Positions 48,721 to 60,519 of a stretch of DNA of 64,000 nt are shown one piece after another (within the stretch, counting starts at the first letter, position 1; every line of letters starts with the position of its first letter). This stretch comes from Micromussa lordhowensis (Eukaryota > Cnidaria > Anthozoa > Scleractinia > Lobophylliidae): NCBI GenBank assembly GCA_964020085.1, contig OZ026601.1:35393101-35457100 (forward strand), in the 5' to 3' direction. Under the pieces are notes generated by a model. That model had not been told where the DNA came from. It worked only from the letters and a program-made list of their open reading frames with translations, and made no database searches. A program made the position numbers and the translations under genes.

Positions 48721-49199
48721 CCCTACAGATTTGAGATTCCTACTTAGTTAGTGAGATTAACATGAGATTAAGATTAAGATGCAGCGAATTTCAAGCGACA
48801 ACATCATTAACCTAATCCAAGAGATTGTCAAGGTAAGAGAATGAATCCCCCATATAGGCTTTATACCCAAGGTAATTTCCCGAAAAGGATTTGTCGGAAA
48901 CTTATTACTAGCAATTTGCAATCCATTTTGTTTAATTTCCTCCCGGAATTTTCAGATGAATGGTTCGCTTTTCATAAATTGTAAAATAAAGAGTTTCCGG
49001 ATTTTCTGGAAACGTCTGGGAAGTTTTGAATGGAAAGCGCCCCCGGTCCCTACAGATTTGAGATTCCTACTTAGTTAGTGAGATTAACATGAGATTAAGA
49101 TTAAGATGCAGCGAATTTCAAGCGACAACATCATTAACCTAATCCAAGAGATTGTCAAGGTAAGAGAATGAATCCCCCATATAGGCCTTATACCCAAGG
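48546..49199 (+). repeat. 327-bp tandem duplication, 3' flank
   Basis: 48546-48872 and 48873-49199 differ at only a few bases. Each copy contains the first part of the family-L element end, so the duplication came after that insertion. Confidence 0.9.
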
Positions 49200-50205
49200 T
49201 AATCCCTCTTAAGTTATTTTTAGACATGGTGCCCAGTTCTTCGCGGATGTTACTCGCGCGTTGCATGGATGTTTTCGTGGAAGATTTGCTTGTTTCGTTT
49301 CGTTTCGTTTCAAACTGGAGAAAAACCTCCAACGCCGTGGGGATGTCTTCTTTGATATTTTAATTACAAGCACAGGAGCTTGTCTCTCGCCAAGTTTTGA
49401 TACATTTCGAAACTTTAATAGAAGTTAAAATCGGAGACAGATGTCCCCCGCACAAGCAATAACAACTGAATGAACGGCAGAGAAATGAGTAGACAAACGA
49501 GTGCAAAGCAAACAAACCGAACAAAAAGATGGTCGAAAGTGCAGACAGACTCTAGCCGCCGAAGCAGCAAAAGGCAGTTTAAACAACAACGCCAAAGACA
49601 ACGTCGATTAGAAAGCGACTTTATATCCAACCTACGAATATCGCGAGAATTTAGATTCATTCAGCTTGTCTATCACTGTCAGAAATATCCCGAACAGAAT
49701 ATGTAAGACAGCGTCAAAATTTGAAAAAGAAATTTAAAAATTGGCCGTCGAATTGGCCATCGTAGTTCACGTTCTTTCGAATATGCAGAATGTGGATAAC
49801 AGAACGTTGTTGTTTTGTAAAGTACCACAAAGAAATGAACAGAGAATTATAGCGCATGCTTACAGCATTGCCATTGAGGTTTGCCTATTTAAAACCTCCC
49901 TAAAACCGAATAAACGGCAAAATAATAAACAGCCAAACGAGCACAATTCAAACGAAGGCCCAGCCAAAAAAAAGGACGACTGAGAGTACAGAAAACATCT
50001 CTGCTATCAAAAAAAACTTTGGCCAAATTTCCCGCCATTTCGTCTCTGGCAGTTTCGAGAAAGTCGTTTGGGCTTTTCACGCCTGATCGCGGGAGTAACC
50101 TTGCTCTTAAGAACTGGGTACCATGTCTAAAAATAACTTAAGAGAGGTTACCTTGGGTATAAGGCCTATACCAAGGATTAACTCTCTTACCTTGATAATC
50201 TCTTG
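49145..50205. mobile_element. Long-TIR DNA element, family L copy 2, 3' flank
   Basis: Same ends as copy 1 (CAAGAGATTGTCAAGG ...). The interior (CGAAATGGCGGGAA and TAGCAGAGATGTTTTCTG blocks) is in the opposite orientation to copy 1. Confidence 0.8.
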
Positions 50206-51498
50206 CCTATACTAGCCGGGAACATAGGAAAGAGCCGTTTTTACTTAGTTCACCTTGCGTTTCAATTTGCTTAGATTAGACGTTTTGTTCCGCACTCCAT
50301 TTTCTTGCTCGCTACTTGAAGTTGTACAACATGTTAACATCGTTGCGAACAAAACGCGAGTGGGCCACGTATGAGGACAATGTTTCTGGTGCCCTGCTCT
50401 TTGTGAAGGGCCTGCTCGCAGGCTATATTTCTGACTATGCATATAAGCGAAAATAACAAACAACTTTTCGACATCTTCAAGATGTCATTGCCAAGTTTCA
50501 AGTTATCATTGTAAACCCTGGCATTCTACTTTGGCAGGCACATCTTGACGACGTCGAAATTAAACATTGTTTGTTATTCAATTAATGTACAAGTTGCCAA
50601 ACTCAGAGAGTATGGGTAATTAGCAATACCGCGTGACACGAAATTGTTGCGATTTTTGCGTTTTTTGCACGATTCCCAAAAAAACATTCCCGCAAAAAAA
50701 AAACATTCTAGCAAAAAACTACCCCATTGGCGAAATTATACATACAGACTACACTAGAAATAGCTAACGGTTAGGAACTGCGGGCTAGAACACTTTTGAG
50801 TCGAGGGATTGTCAATTAAACCTTTTGCACGGAGTACTTGCGATTGAAGGCTAAATCCACTACTTGCGCTTTGGGCAGCTTGTCCAGTGTTTACGTGAAA
50901 AAATTGTGGAAGCAAACGCCCAAAGTCCGATATCTGCCACATTTGTCCAGTATTCACTTGCTGTCCATTTCACTTTTCTGTTTGTCGCTGTCGTAATTTC
51001 ACGTAAGTGGCTCGTCTTTCGTTGCAATTTACAGCTTCTTCCTGTCGCCGTTTCAGAGCCATGTCGCCTGTCGGAATTTTTACGTCAACGGGGCCTCAAG
51101 AAAAGATGGCATTCTTCTGCTGCCCCATTCGAGTTACCTCGAGACTTTCCTCCTCCAGAGTCTGTACGGACGGATGGACGTTCGCCCGCTCGCTCGTTCG
51201 CATGGTGACGACATAACCAAATTTTCTCGGCTTGAACCAATTTCTGTTAGGTATAGGGCTTCGCTAGCGCACGTAACGCGCAGAAGCTCCGCTATAAAGC
51301 TCAACTTGATGGCCGAATTACGCATTAAAATTCCTTTTTAGAAAGCGGCGGTATTTTAACAAGGAAGCAACAATCAAATGTATTTAATGCTAAGGAATTA
51401 TTCCTTACAATAGTAAGTTTTTTTCCCGACGGGAAAACACGTTGGAGCGAATGACGGAATATGGATTCTTCATTTAAGAGATTCCCTATTTTAAAGAT

Positions 51499-51545
51499 TC
51501 CCCGGTCCCCGTTCCCCGTTCCCCGTTCCCCGTTCCCCATTCCCT
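51499..51545 (+). repeat. 7-bp GTTCCCC tandem repeat
   Basis: About five to six copies of the 7-bp unit between the two genes. Confidence 0.85.
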
Positions 51546-51701
51546 GTTGCTGTTCTTACTCATTTTCGCTTTTCGAGCTAGCCTGGCATAAATACAAATA
51601 TTTGTATCAAAATCGAAATTATGTAACACCTCTTGCGAGTTGTTTTATATGATGTAATGTATATACGAAATAATTCATATATGAACTGCGGTTGCAGATG
51701 A

Positions 51702-51887
51702 AAGTGAAGAATGATCATCGCAGTATATTTTCCAATTTAGCGATTGGAAAGAAGAAGCCTGAAAAAAATCACGGCTTCAACGGGATCCTCTGCGATACCG
51801 GTGCGATGCTCTACCAATGAATTATTTCGTATAGTACATCACATCATTTCATTCCTCACGGGAAGATATGAACTCAATACCGGTTTC

Positions 51888-51921
<34 letters not shown>

Positions 51922-51991
51922 TGATTTTTTCAGGCTTCTTCTTTCCAATTGCTTAAATTGGAAAATAAACTGCGATGGTCATTCTTCACTT
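51702..51991. mobile_element. Head-to-head pair of tRNA-derived SINE pieces
   Basis: A long imperfect palindrome. The right arm has B box GGTTCGAATCC (51900-51910) and reads out to a CATTCTTCACT end. The left arm carries the same tail inverted, with a minus-strand head (GCGATGCTCTACCA). Neither half makes a complete tRNA. Confidence 0.65.
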
Positions 51992-54900
51992 TGTTTTATA
52001 TGGTTGAAAGAGTTCTTCTTTCTTCTGCGTCTAACCTTTTCACCTTTATTTTCAACATGTCATCGTAAATTCATCGTCACCGAACACTTTTTAAGTAATC
52101 AATGCCTTTGCTATTAAAGGTATTGACTCCTCCTCAAAAACGCCCTCAGAAAAACTTCCAAGATGCTTCTCCGAACGTGAAACTATTTTAAAATGCGTTT
52201 AGTTTACATTAAACTCGAGCTGTGCTCCTCGTGAAGGAATTTATACACTGGTGATTCGCCAAAGGTATTCTTACCGCCGCCGCACGGAGAATACGAATTA
52301 ATAACACATTATCTCAATACTTGTCAAACGGTCCGAGATTTAATTAACTGTAGAGAACAATGCACCCTGAATTGTACATTTAGCTTGAGTTTCTCGGTAG
52401 CAAGTCTTAAGAGGGCGAAGCTAAATATTTATTGGGCAATTGTATAGAAATGAGTTCTTACACTTTATCAAAGTTATCTTTACAATAGTCCACAGTACTC
52501 CTCCTAACAATTTTATTATAGAAACTCAAAGAGGTCTTTTGCCAGTTTCTCGAAATTGCCACTAACAAACATGTACTTTTAAAATCACCAGAACATTGAT
52601 TAGATTTTCGTGGATTGCTGTCTGTTATTATCATTTTTCGCTGGAATAAACTTGTTCATCTAAGACATAATTTGTAATTTTTGTTGAGGATTAACTATAC
52701 AAAACCGCAAAGCCTCTTGGATTCAGTTCGTTTTCTCTTATGAAGCATAAGTTATAGATATCGGCTTATTGGATTTGCAGCTGGGGATCTAGCTTAATCT
52801 TAGCTAAAGACGGCCTCTGCGGCTTTCACTGAAAAGCAAATTCACAACTGGATGTCTTCACGACTAATTTGAGTTTCTTAGCCATCCTGATAATATTACA
52901 GAAGTTTTAAGCTGAATAATCAACTGAACCGTCCTTGCGCGTAGCAACAGTCTTTCACGATTTGAAGCTAGACGTACGAAATTGAGAAAAATGTATGTTT
53001 TATGTAGAGCTCGTTTTTGATTGTAAAAAAGAAAAAAGAGTATAAAGTCAACGAGAACGAAAACACAAAATCAAATGACTTTGTTTTCCTAGGTCAAGGG
53101 CCATTTCTAAATCTAGCACTATGGCGCCTGGTTTCTTTGTAAATAATCTCAACGCGACGCACTTGGATCCAATGGCAACACAACAATTAAAGTAGACGCC
53201 ACCAAAAAAGGTTAAGTACCGGGACTGTCGTTTAAATGTCTCTCATTGAAACTCAAAATTTTTTGGATCAACTGATACACAGTGTTTCACGCCATTTAAC
53301 AAGAGAGTAGATTCAGAATGCCTCTATCAAGCCTGGGAAAACTTTTTCTTTTTTTAAACGTCAGAAAACGTACTCATGTGTCGCGTAGTAGTTGCGTTTG
53401 GTAATTCAATATTTTGGCGTGTCGGGTCGAACAATAAAGCAGTGTATTTGTTACTAGTGGCGTACTGACTTTGTTGGTTTGTTTTCGTTTTTCTTGTACT
53501 TCTTAGGGTGCACTCTACAAAAGGAAGGAAACCTCTTAGTAGAATTTAGTGAGATATGACGGAAGTTTCGGACAAGATTTCGCGACTACTTGCACATGCT
53601 AGTTACCTCTCACCCTGCTAATTTCTTTACAGCATTTTGATTTTTGTTACGCTCATCTCCTAATAGGTTTAGACTTTCAGTTGTATATCACTGTCCTTTG
53701 AAAATCAATGGAGGCTGGGAATCGTTTATTCGATAAAGCCGGTATCTAAGACTGATTGCCTCTTGATTCCGACAGAAATGAAAACTGGCCGAAATTTAGC
53801 AAAGGAATATTTGAACTGGGACTACTTTAGTCCCAATTCGGGTCTTATACATACATGCGTTACGCTGTCGTGCACTTTCAAAGAGAGTGTTTCCAGACTA
53901 AAGCAAAAGATGCTTTAACCCGTTAAGCTAATCACTGCAAATTTAAGTGTACTCTTTGGTACAATCCTTTCAGAACCCGCCGGCAAAGTATCAACTTAAT
54001 TTATTCAATTTAATTACTTCCGAATGCAAGAGGCATGCTAAGAAAGAGTAAACTAAGCTTTTAATGTTGCTTGAATGAGCAGTATATACTGAAGAATCTG
54101 TTCCCTAGCGCTTGACAATTTGAGGTCGTCATTAGCTTTTGTTTAACTGGATGATCGTGGATTATTTCAGTGGTTCTTGCTCTCCGTACTTTTCTGCTCT
54201 GCGTGCTTTGGCACACGTCTAGGAAAGCCAAATATCCCTGAGGCGATTTCCAGGTAAACAACAGATTTCACCACCGGGCGCAGCAGCCGCAAAAAATCTT
54301 GAAAATGAACATAACGATTCGTCCTTATACCAAACAGGAAAATAAATCCTTTTAGCTAGCTAGTTATAAGACCAGCGTCAAAATCTTCCCAGGGAAGTCA
54401 TCGGCAACTGTTTAACAATTTATGGTAATTGGTTTGAAATATGGATTTACTTGCTGTCTAGCCTACGAAAAAAACAGCCAAAACGCCACTCGGAGCGGGA
54501 GCGAAGAAAGACGGCTGTTTTCGCAGGCTACTTGCTGTCAAGTTATTGACCATGTATAAACTGTACCGATAAACATTTGAAATGTCTAGGAATATAGCAT
54601 GGACTTAATTAAAATGTCGGCATTTATTCTGCTGTCACGAAGCATCCTGACGCATGAACAAAAACAAAGCACCGCATTTTTCGCTACAGTTCATCAAAAA
54701 TTGGCAAACATTCTGCGAGCCTTTGTTTTTGTTTGTTTGTTTTTTTTTAATTTCCTACCAGCCTCGCGCTAAGGGGCATCCGTAAACAAACCAAGCTACT
54801 CAAAGACGCGCGCGTCCCTGGCGTCCTTCTTTGCTCCCGGCCGCGAAACGCCACTTGAGCCGGGAGCGAAGTTCACAAGCTAGCGCGTCCCGTGCTGCCG

Positions 54901-57732
54901 CTAAATATGCTAGCAGTTCCCTCTAGCATGAAAGTATTTTTTTTGTCTTAAAACATGACAAATCCTCTTAGTCTAATTGTTTTTTAACTGAAATCAGTCC
55001 AAGATCGCCAAGTGTTCAGTTTTTTAATTACCGGGTGTGCCAATAGCTCGCGTGTTTCCGTGATAATCCGGCTGTTAGCGCGCAAGTAATTTAAAATTTC
55101 CCCTCCCCAGTCTGTAAACTTAAGATTAGTATAACACCTTAAGTGTATAGATAACGAACTGAACAGGCACTGTTTGCGTAGCTTATCATTGTGTCCTGCA
55201 GGTCACCACACACACGCCTGGACGTCTACAGCCAGGCTATCAGAAGCCCTTATCTTGTACCTATCTATGAGTAAATATATTTGGGAACAAAATGTTTCAG
55301 AGAAGTGTAGTAAAGCGATATCCCTCTTTAGAGTAAATGCCCGTTCGTTTGGAGAACCCTTCAGATTTGCTGTTTGTTTCTTAATTCTACTTATACAGTG
55401 ATGAAATAGGCGAAATCTACACTGCTCAATGGCCAACACTCTATGGATTGCCAGACTAGAGTTGAAATGTCCCCTTGCATTGAGAATTCACTAGTGGTAT
55501 CATATCCCGTTTATATTACACCCGGGATACTTATCATGAACAATTTGAGTAATACCTTGTGCGGGAAACCTTATTTATTTTTCAGTATTATTGTAAATTG
55601 TCTATATATTTTTTAAACACATCGAGACTTGCGTTCAACAAGAGACCTTGCCCATGGTCTGCTTTCAAAGAACTGATGTCATCAATGCTGTTGCATCTTT
55701 GACATTTTCCTACCGCGATGAGTTATACTCATTCTGAGGTTTTCGTTTAACTGTGAAAGTAAAAAGAAAATCACTTGCATATCGTGCCTCTAGCTCCTAA
55801 TAATGTTGTAATGGATGGTATGTGGATAACCCCTCGTTGGCATCCTTCTCGCCAGGTGTGCAGATTCCTTGCGTAAGCTTTGTAATGGAATCCTTTAGCG
55901 TGTAAAAGTATTGACATGACCCTTTGTAAAAATAATATTATTACCGAAATGTAAATTTAGATCATCACATTGTAGTCCAATGTCTGGCTTGGGAGTAAAA
56001 GATTTTGAAAAACAGAATATTCTTGTCTATGAATGAAACTCAAACTTTCGAATATGACTGTCAAATCAAAAGAAAATTGTACTCGGCTCAGCGAAAAGTT
56101 TCCATCTCACCCGGCCACTCTAAAGACGCGAGGATCGTACTTTATAAATAAGAAAAATTATAATAATTATTTATTGGCCAAACTCTCTATTTTTCCGGAT
56201 GTTGTTCAGTTTTGATCCGTAAGAGGAAGAACCTCGAATGGTCCCATTCAATTAAAAAAGTGCTCGCAATATTGGACCTTTGCTCGAATTACTCGCAAAA
56301 ATTAGATGAGTGGTCGCTTGCTCGTGCTGGCAAAATGTTTGCAACCGCTTGCATGCTCGGATTCTCGTTAAAATGAACTCGATTGCTCGAAATTTTGCAA
56401 ATCCCTAGGATTAGTGTTAGTCTGGTAGCTTTTAGCCTCTTCTCGGGGTGTGTTGACAAAGTCGGGTTAGAAAGCTTTTTATAGATCTTCTTAAGCTTCT
56501 ACTGACTCACGTGTAAAGCTATGTGACGTAATTTGTTGCCTAAGGTGTGAGCCAGGTAACTTGGTACAAAACTCTTTCTAGTTTTACTTAGCAAGAAAAA
56601 CAAGTCTTAAAACGCGAAAACGGTAGTTAGAAGACCTGAATTTTGAACTGAACAAATCATGTCCTGACCACTCGAGATAAGAATTATGAAACAGGATGAC
56701 GAAGGCGGAACGTGTATGTATGGCAAGGGAAGATTTATGGACATTACTAAAAATGTTTATTAAATCGAAACAAATAACGTGATGTCATATTAGTACTTGT
56801 TTTATTCCTTTTTTATTGAACAAAGGCAAAGCACTTAACTTTCGAAAGATTACAAAACCACGTTCCGTAAAAGATACTAAATGCAACGGAATTACTTAAT
56901 TACCCTTTAAACATTTACTACATTCATATTATTTATATTTATTTTGATCCAAATTTATCAAGTCTTTTTCAGTTTATGTGCAATTCTGAGAATTGGAGGA
57001 ATGGGCAGACACTAACGAATACTAAAAGCTAAATTCTATTTAAAGTTGATTAATGCTGGAATAAAATCAAGTTCCTCTTCTCGTCTTCCTGTTAAGAATA
57101 AAAAATCAACAGTAAGTGGATTGCAGTATCAGTAGCCTCCCGGTTGTGTTATAAACTGGAAATCCGGGAATCAGATTGGTTTTCTCATTCCATGTTGCCG
57201 TGCGTCTGTTCAGTAATAGATCACAGCTGACGTCAAAATGCAGTGAGAACCGAAGAATGTAGCACACGAGGCGATAGCCGAGTGTTTCACTGATGTTCTT
57301 ACCACATTTTGACGTCATTTGTTAATCACGAGTATGATTACAGACCGAATTGGAACGACACGAAGTCTTATTACCAATTAATAATAAAAATTACAATTTC
57401 CGAGAAAAGAAGAATAGCCAAGTTATGGAAGATAGGGAAAATTTGCATTAAAATGCCTACAAGGGAGTGTAAACATTCTAAGGCCACCGCACCTAGTACC
57501 GGCAATTAGGCGCTAAAAACACAAAAGCAAGCGTGTGCACGCACGCACGTAATTACAACTTTGAATGTGATTGATTGATTTAAACTACAACTTCGAATAT
57601 GATTGGCTTATTGAACTGTCCGATAACAAACTGTTCAATAACAACTTGGCAAGTGAATTAGTGGAAAATAGGAGTTTTTTAAACCAATCACAATCGAGGA
57701 AATTGTAATTTAATGATTATAATGATAATAAC

Positions 57733-57766
<34 letters not shown>

Positions 57767-57768
57767 CA
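57733..57768 (+). repeat. (AAT)n microsatellite
   Basis: A run of AAT units in AT-rich intergenic DNA, possibly a retroelement tail. Confidence 0.85.
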
Positions 57769-58077
57769 TCAGGGTCTAGTTTACATGCGGTTGTTTGTAC
57801 TTTAAAAAAACCTACTTGTTTCACATTGACAATAAAAGTTGACAGTCACTTGTGGTAATATATTATAACCGTACTCGACTTTTATTGTCATTTTTCGCTC
57901 GTGAATCTGTACGGTAGGGAATCCTTATGCGATATAAAGCGAGACTGCCGTCATCATTTTGTAATAGAGATCGGGACTTGGGCGCGATGCTCAACGAGTT
58001 ACTGATAAACTTTTATGGAGTCATCCTCTCAAAGGTTTTCAGAAACTATTTACAATCATAATGATAAAAAGAAACAA

Positions 58078-58270
58078 TGTTATCTAGTATAAAAAAATGT
58101 CATGATATAAAACAATAAGTCAATTAAAGGATTTAATTTCCTTAGTGACTTTGTCTAAACTATTCCAGATGTTAGCCGCTCTATACGTAAAGGTGTGTTG
58201 GCAGTTTTATATCGAGGTGTATGTAGCTCCTTGGCCGGGACGAAACGAAAGCGCTGCTTAAGACTAGCCA
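58078..58270 (-). pseudogene. LINE RT C-terminal remnant next to ShKT-like gene
   Basis: The minus strand encodes TFTYRAANIWNSLDKVTKE, a common last segment of LINE proteins, with stops before it. It lies just downstream of the ShKT-like gene's last coding exon. Confidence 0.55.
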
Positions 58271-58329
58271 CGAACATTGTTTCACATTAATTATCATACT
58301 TAATTTTCACATAACTTACCTGTCAGATT

Positions 58330-58487
58330 TTAACGACATACTTTGCATGTTCGCTTACACCAGGACCGGAAGTCGAGGTAATTACGATAGGAAACGAAGT
58401 TTTGCTCGTCATTGCAGTGTGATTTACTGAAAAACCTGCACAGCGAAGTATACCCGGGTTTATCCAAACAGGGCCCCTCGTTAGGTT
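58330..58487 (-). CDS. ShKT-like gene exon 3 (six-Cys domain and stop)
   Basis: Acceptor TTCTTCCCACAG at the high-coordinate side. 52 codons including TAA at 58332-58330. Contains all six cysteines. A strong donor follows the stop after 10 nt. Confidence 0.87.
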
Positions 58488-60396
58488 CTGTGGGAAGAAA
58501 GAGATCCTTTAATGTCGGGTTGTAAGTGATAAAAAAAAAACCGGGGGTTAAAGGTACTCCCAGAAAATTTGGGTGGGGGTGTGTGGCCTGCTTCCCAAAA
58601 CCCTTACCCTATTTTTAACCAAAATCTGCGATTTTCTATACCCTATTTACGACCTGAAAAAGTAGCTTCTTCTAAAAAACATGCCAAGTTCAAGACTAGA
58701 GTGCAAAAACCATATCCTATTTATGACCAAAATGGCTGAAAACCCTACCCTTCGGGGCGCACATACCTATATACCCCCTATGAGGGAATACCCACCCCCC
58801 CGGTGGGATAAAACTAGGAGCTCCATGACAAAGTAATGAATAAAAAAGCGCATGCGTATAAGTACTACCTTATACACGACGCGTCCTATCTTATGTTTGG
58901 TCAGTATATTGTATTTATGTATCCCATAAAATTTCTTTTAGCTTCCCATTAATTCTTTTTTGCGGTCTTACACTTGCAGAGGAGCTGCACAATCCATCTG
59001 GTTTATGGCTTGCTGAGTGCCTTTTTAAACTTTTCCACAGTGTATTTCAAACCAGTTTCACAGGCGTTTAATAGCTAAACATAGGCCTTAGACCATCGTA
59101 GCTTGGTTAAAAATATAACGCAAACAGCGGTGATAAACATTGTACCGACGCATTGTACCGACGAATTTGACGTTTCGTATTCCAGACGGCCTAGGTTCCG
59201 GCTGCGAGAGACGCACCGTCCGTTGACCTTTATTGTTCTTGTGTTTACGCGGCCCTTTACCATCTTTTTATTATTAGTTTTATCTTCTATTCCATCATGC
59301 GCTTTCCCGCTGGCCTACAACTAAACAAGAACCTAGATCAGGCGAGAAAATGCAAAGAACTCATCTTGGCCCAGGACTTCCTCGGTAGTGAGGCTCGACT
59401 AGCCTAAAAAAAACAATATCAGGCTAGGTTTGACAAGAGTTTGTCAAACATAGACGATGGCCCTTCATGCTGATATTTGATAACTGTGTCGAAATAATCA
59501 TATCTTGAAGGGAGACTTCGAATGCTGACTGTGATATATTGTTGCCTAGCCGCGAAACCAAAGAGATTGCGTAGCGCGAATCGCAAAGCAAAAATTCATC
59601 GCCATTTGTTTAGCTTGGGTCTTTAATTTATCTAGCACTTAAGGCATACAGGTCACTTACCAAAACCATTGTCGTAATTCATATCTCTCAGATCATCCAT
59701 TTGAAATAGCTCATCTGGGAACAAATGAAGATAAAATTATGTGAGATGACATTTTAAACTGTTACTGGCGAACCTCCCCACAACACACGGTCACCTTGAG
59801 GACAGAGATGAGCAAAGAGGAAAGTAGCCGCTGAGGAGATGTGGCGGTTGTAGAAAGAAAAAAATGTGCTGGGAAAAACAATGCTGGGTGTTGTATAGAG
59901 GTGGCCGTTAGAGAAGGTTCGACTGTAGTCTTGACTTCGGCGTTGTTTGTGATCATCTGTTTTTGTTATTTTTGGCGCATTTTCCAGTCTTTCCTAATCT
60001 CATTTGAGTGTGTCATTATTTCTTGCATTTTTATGCCTTCTTAGAAAATTATTTTATGCCATGTCCGTTACGATAATGGCCGTTTAGATGATTTATTCGA
60101 ACGCAGTAGGTTCTCGAAACCGCGATTTCCTCACCATGTACTTCAATTGTATTTGAATCACTACTGAATGATGCATAAGTAATTTGATTTTCTTTTTTTT
60201 TCTGTACGAGAATTGTTCAATGTATACAGAGATCAAAACATGAAATAGGGAAATAAGCTTTAGTGTGCTTTATATGTTCTATTGGACGGCTGGACTCACC
60301 ATAAAGTTTCCTTTGCGGGTAAAGATATCCAGCTTCCACTTGGAGCATAACAGTAAAGGCCACGAGCAGACAAAAAGCAACTTGAAACTTTGCCAT
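58330..60396 (-). CDS. Secreted ShKT-like cysteine-rich peptide (3 exons)
   Basis: Coding exons on the minus strand are 60396-60300, 59714-59661 and 58487-58330: 309 nt, 102 residues plus stop, both introns phase 1. Exon 1 gives a signal peptide with a hydrophobic core and likely cleavage after VEA. Exon 2 is an acidic spacer. Exon 3 holds six cysteines spaced CX9CX7CX18CX3CX2C and ends WCKRTCKVC. The C-X3-C-X2-C ending and the CxD after the first Cys fit the ShKT fold. Established knowledge: ShKT domains occur in sea-anemone potassium-channel toxins but also in many non-toxin secreted proteins. The C3-C4 loop is longer than usual, the Lys-Tyr blocking pair is not seen at its usual place, and no dibasic site precedes the domain. 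A toxin role is therefore unproven; matrix, immune or signalling roles are equally open. Confidence 0.85.
58540..58805. repeat. Degenerate TACCCTATT-type repeat, intron 2 of ShKT-like gene
   Basis: Repeated ACCCTAT and GACC motifs with CCCTTCGGGGCGCACATACC. Looks like an interspersed element; no coding exon found in it. Confidence 0.45.
59661..59714 (-). CDS. ShKT-like gene exon 2 (acidic spacer)
   Basis: 54 bp between TTGTTCCCAG and GTAAGT, phase 1 to phase 1. Rich in Asp, Met and Glu (for example FQMDDLRDMNYDNG); it looks like a propeptide. Confidence 0.82.
60300..60396 (-). CDS. ShKT-like gene exon 1 (signal peptide)
   Basis: ATG at 60396-60394 opens a hydrophobic leader (MAKFQVAFCLLVAF and on). 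It ends at a strong donor, G|GTGAGT, leaving phase 1. Confidence 0.88.
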
Positions 60397-60492
60397 CTCG
60401 TTGAATTGATATTTTTCCCTCTGAACTAGTCAAGCTTCTGGTGTCTTGTCGAAGGCTCGAAATTATGAGTGCCAATGAGCAGGGCTCCTCTC

Positions 60493-60513
60493 TTTAAATC
60501 TCACGCCGTGAGA
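60493..60513 (-). promoter_or_regulatory. TATA-like box and palindrome upstream of ShKT-like gene
   Basis: TTTAAA at 60493-60498 lies about 97 nt upstream of the ATG. It is flanked on its 5' side by the inverted repeat TCTCACG-C-CGTGAGA (60499-60513). The position suits a core promoter; function is inference. Confidence 0.4.
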
Positions 60514-60519
60514 TGGGCT

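Larger units (their letters stand above)
47730..58329. other. Intergenic region between convergent genes
   Basis: Apart from the poly-A signals and repeats listed, I see no exon with coding character or family resemblance. Open frames of 60-110 codons here have no recognised domains and no splice or promoter context. A repeat shared in part by 45190-45290 and 57185-57310 (CCATGTTGCCGT, CTGTTCAGTAATAGATC) is present. Confidence 0.6.

Noticed and set aside
49470..49706. Basic, Gln/Arg-rich open frame
   Set aside because: It lies inside the family-L transposon, has no recognised domain, and the matching region of copy 1 does not keep the frame.
54061..54261. 66-codon minus-strand frame containing SPQGYLAFLDVCQ
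   Set aside because: It has an exon-like look but no matching neighbour exons or family resemblance.
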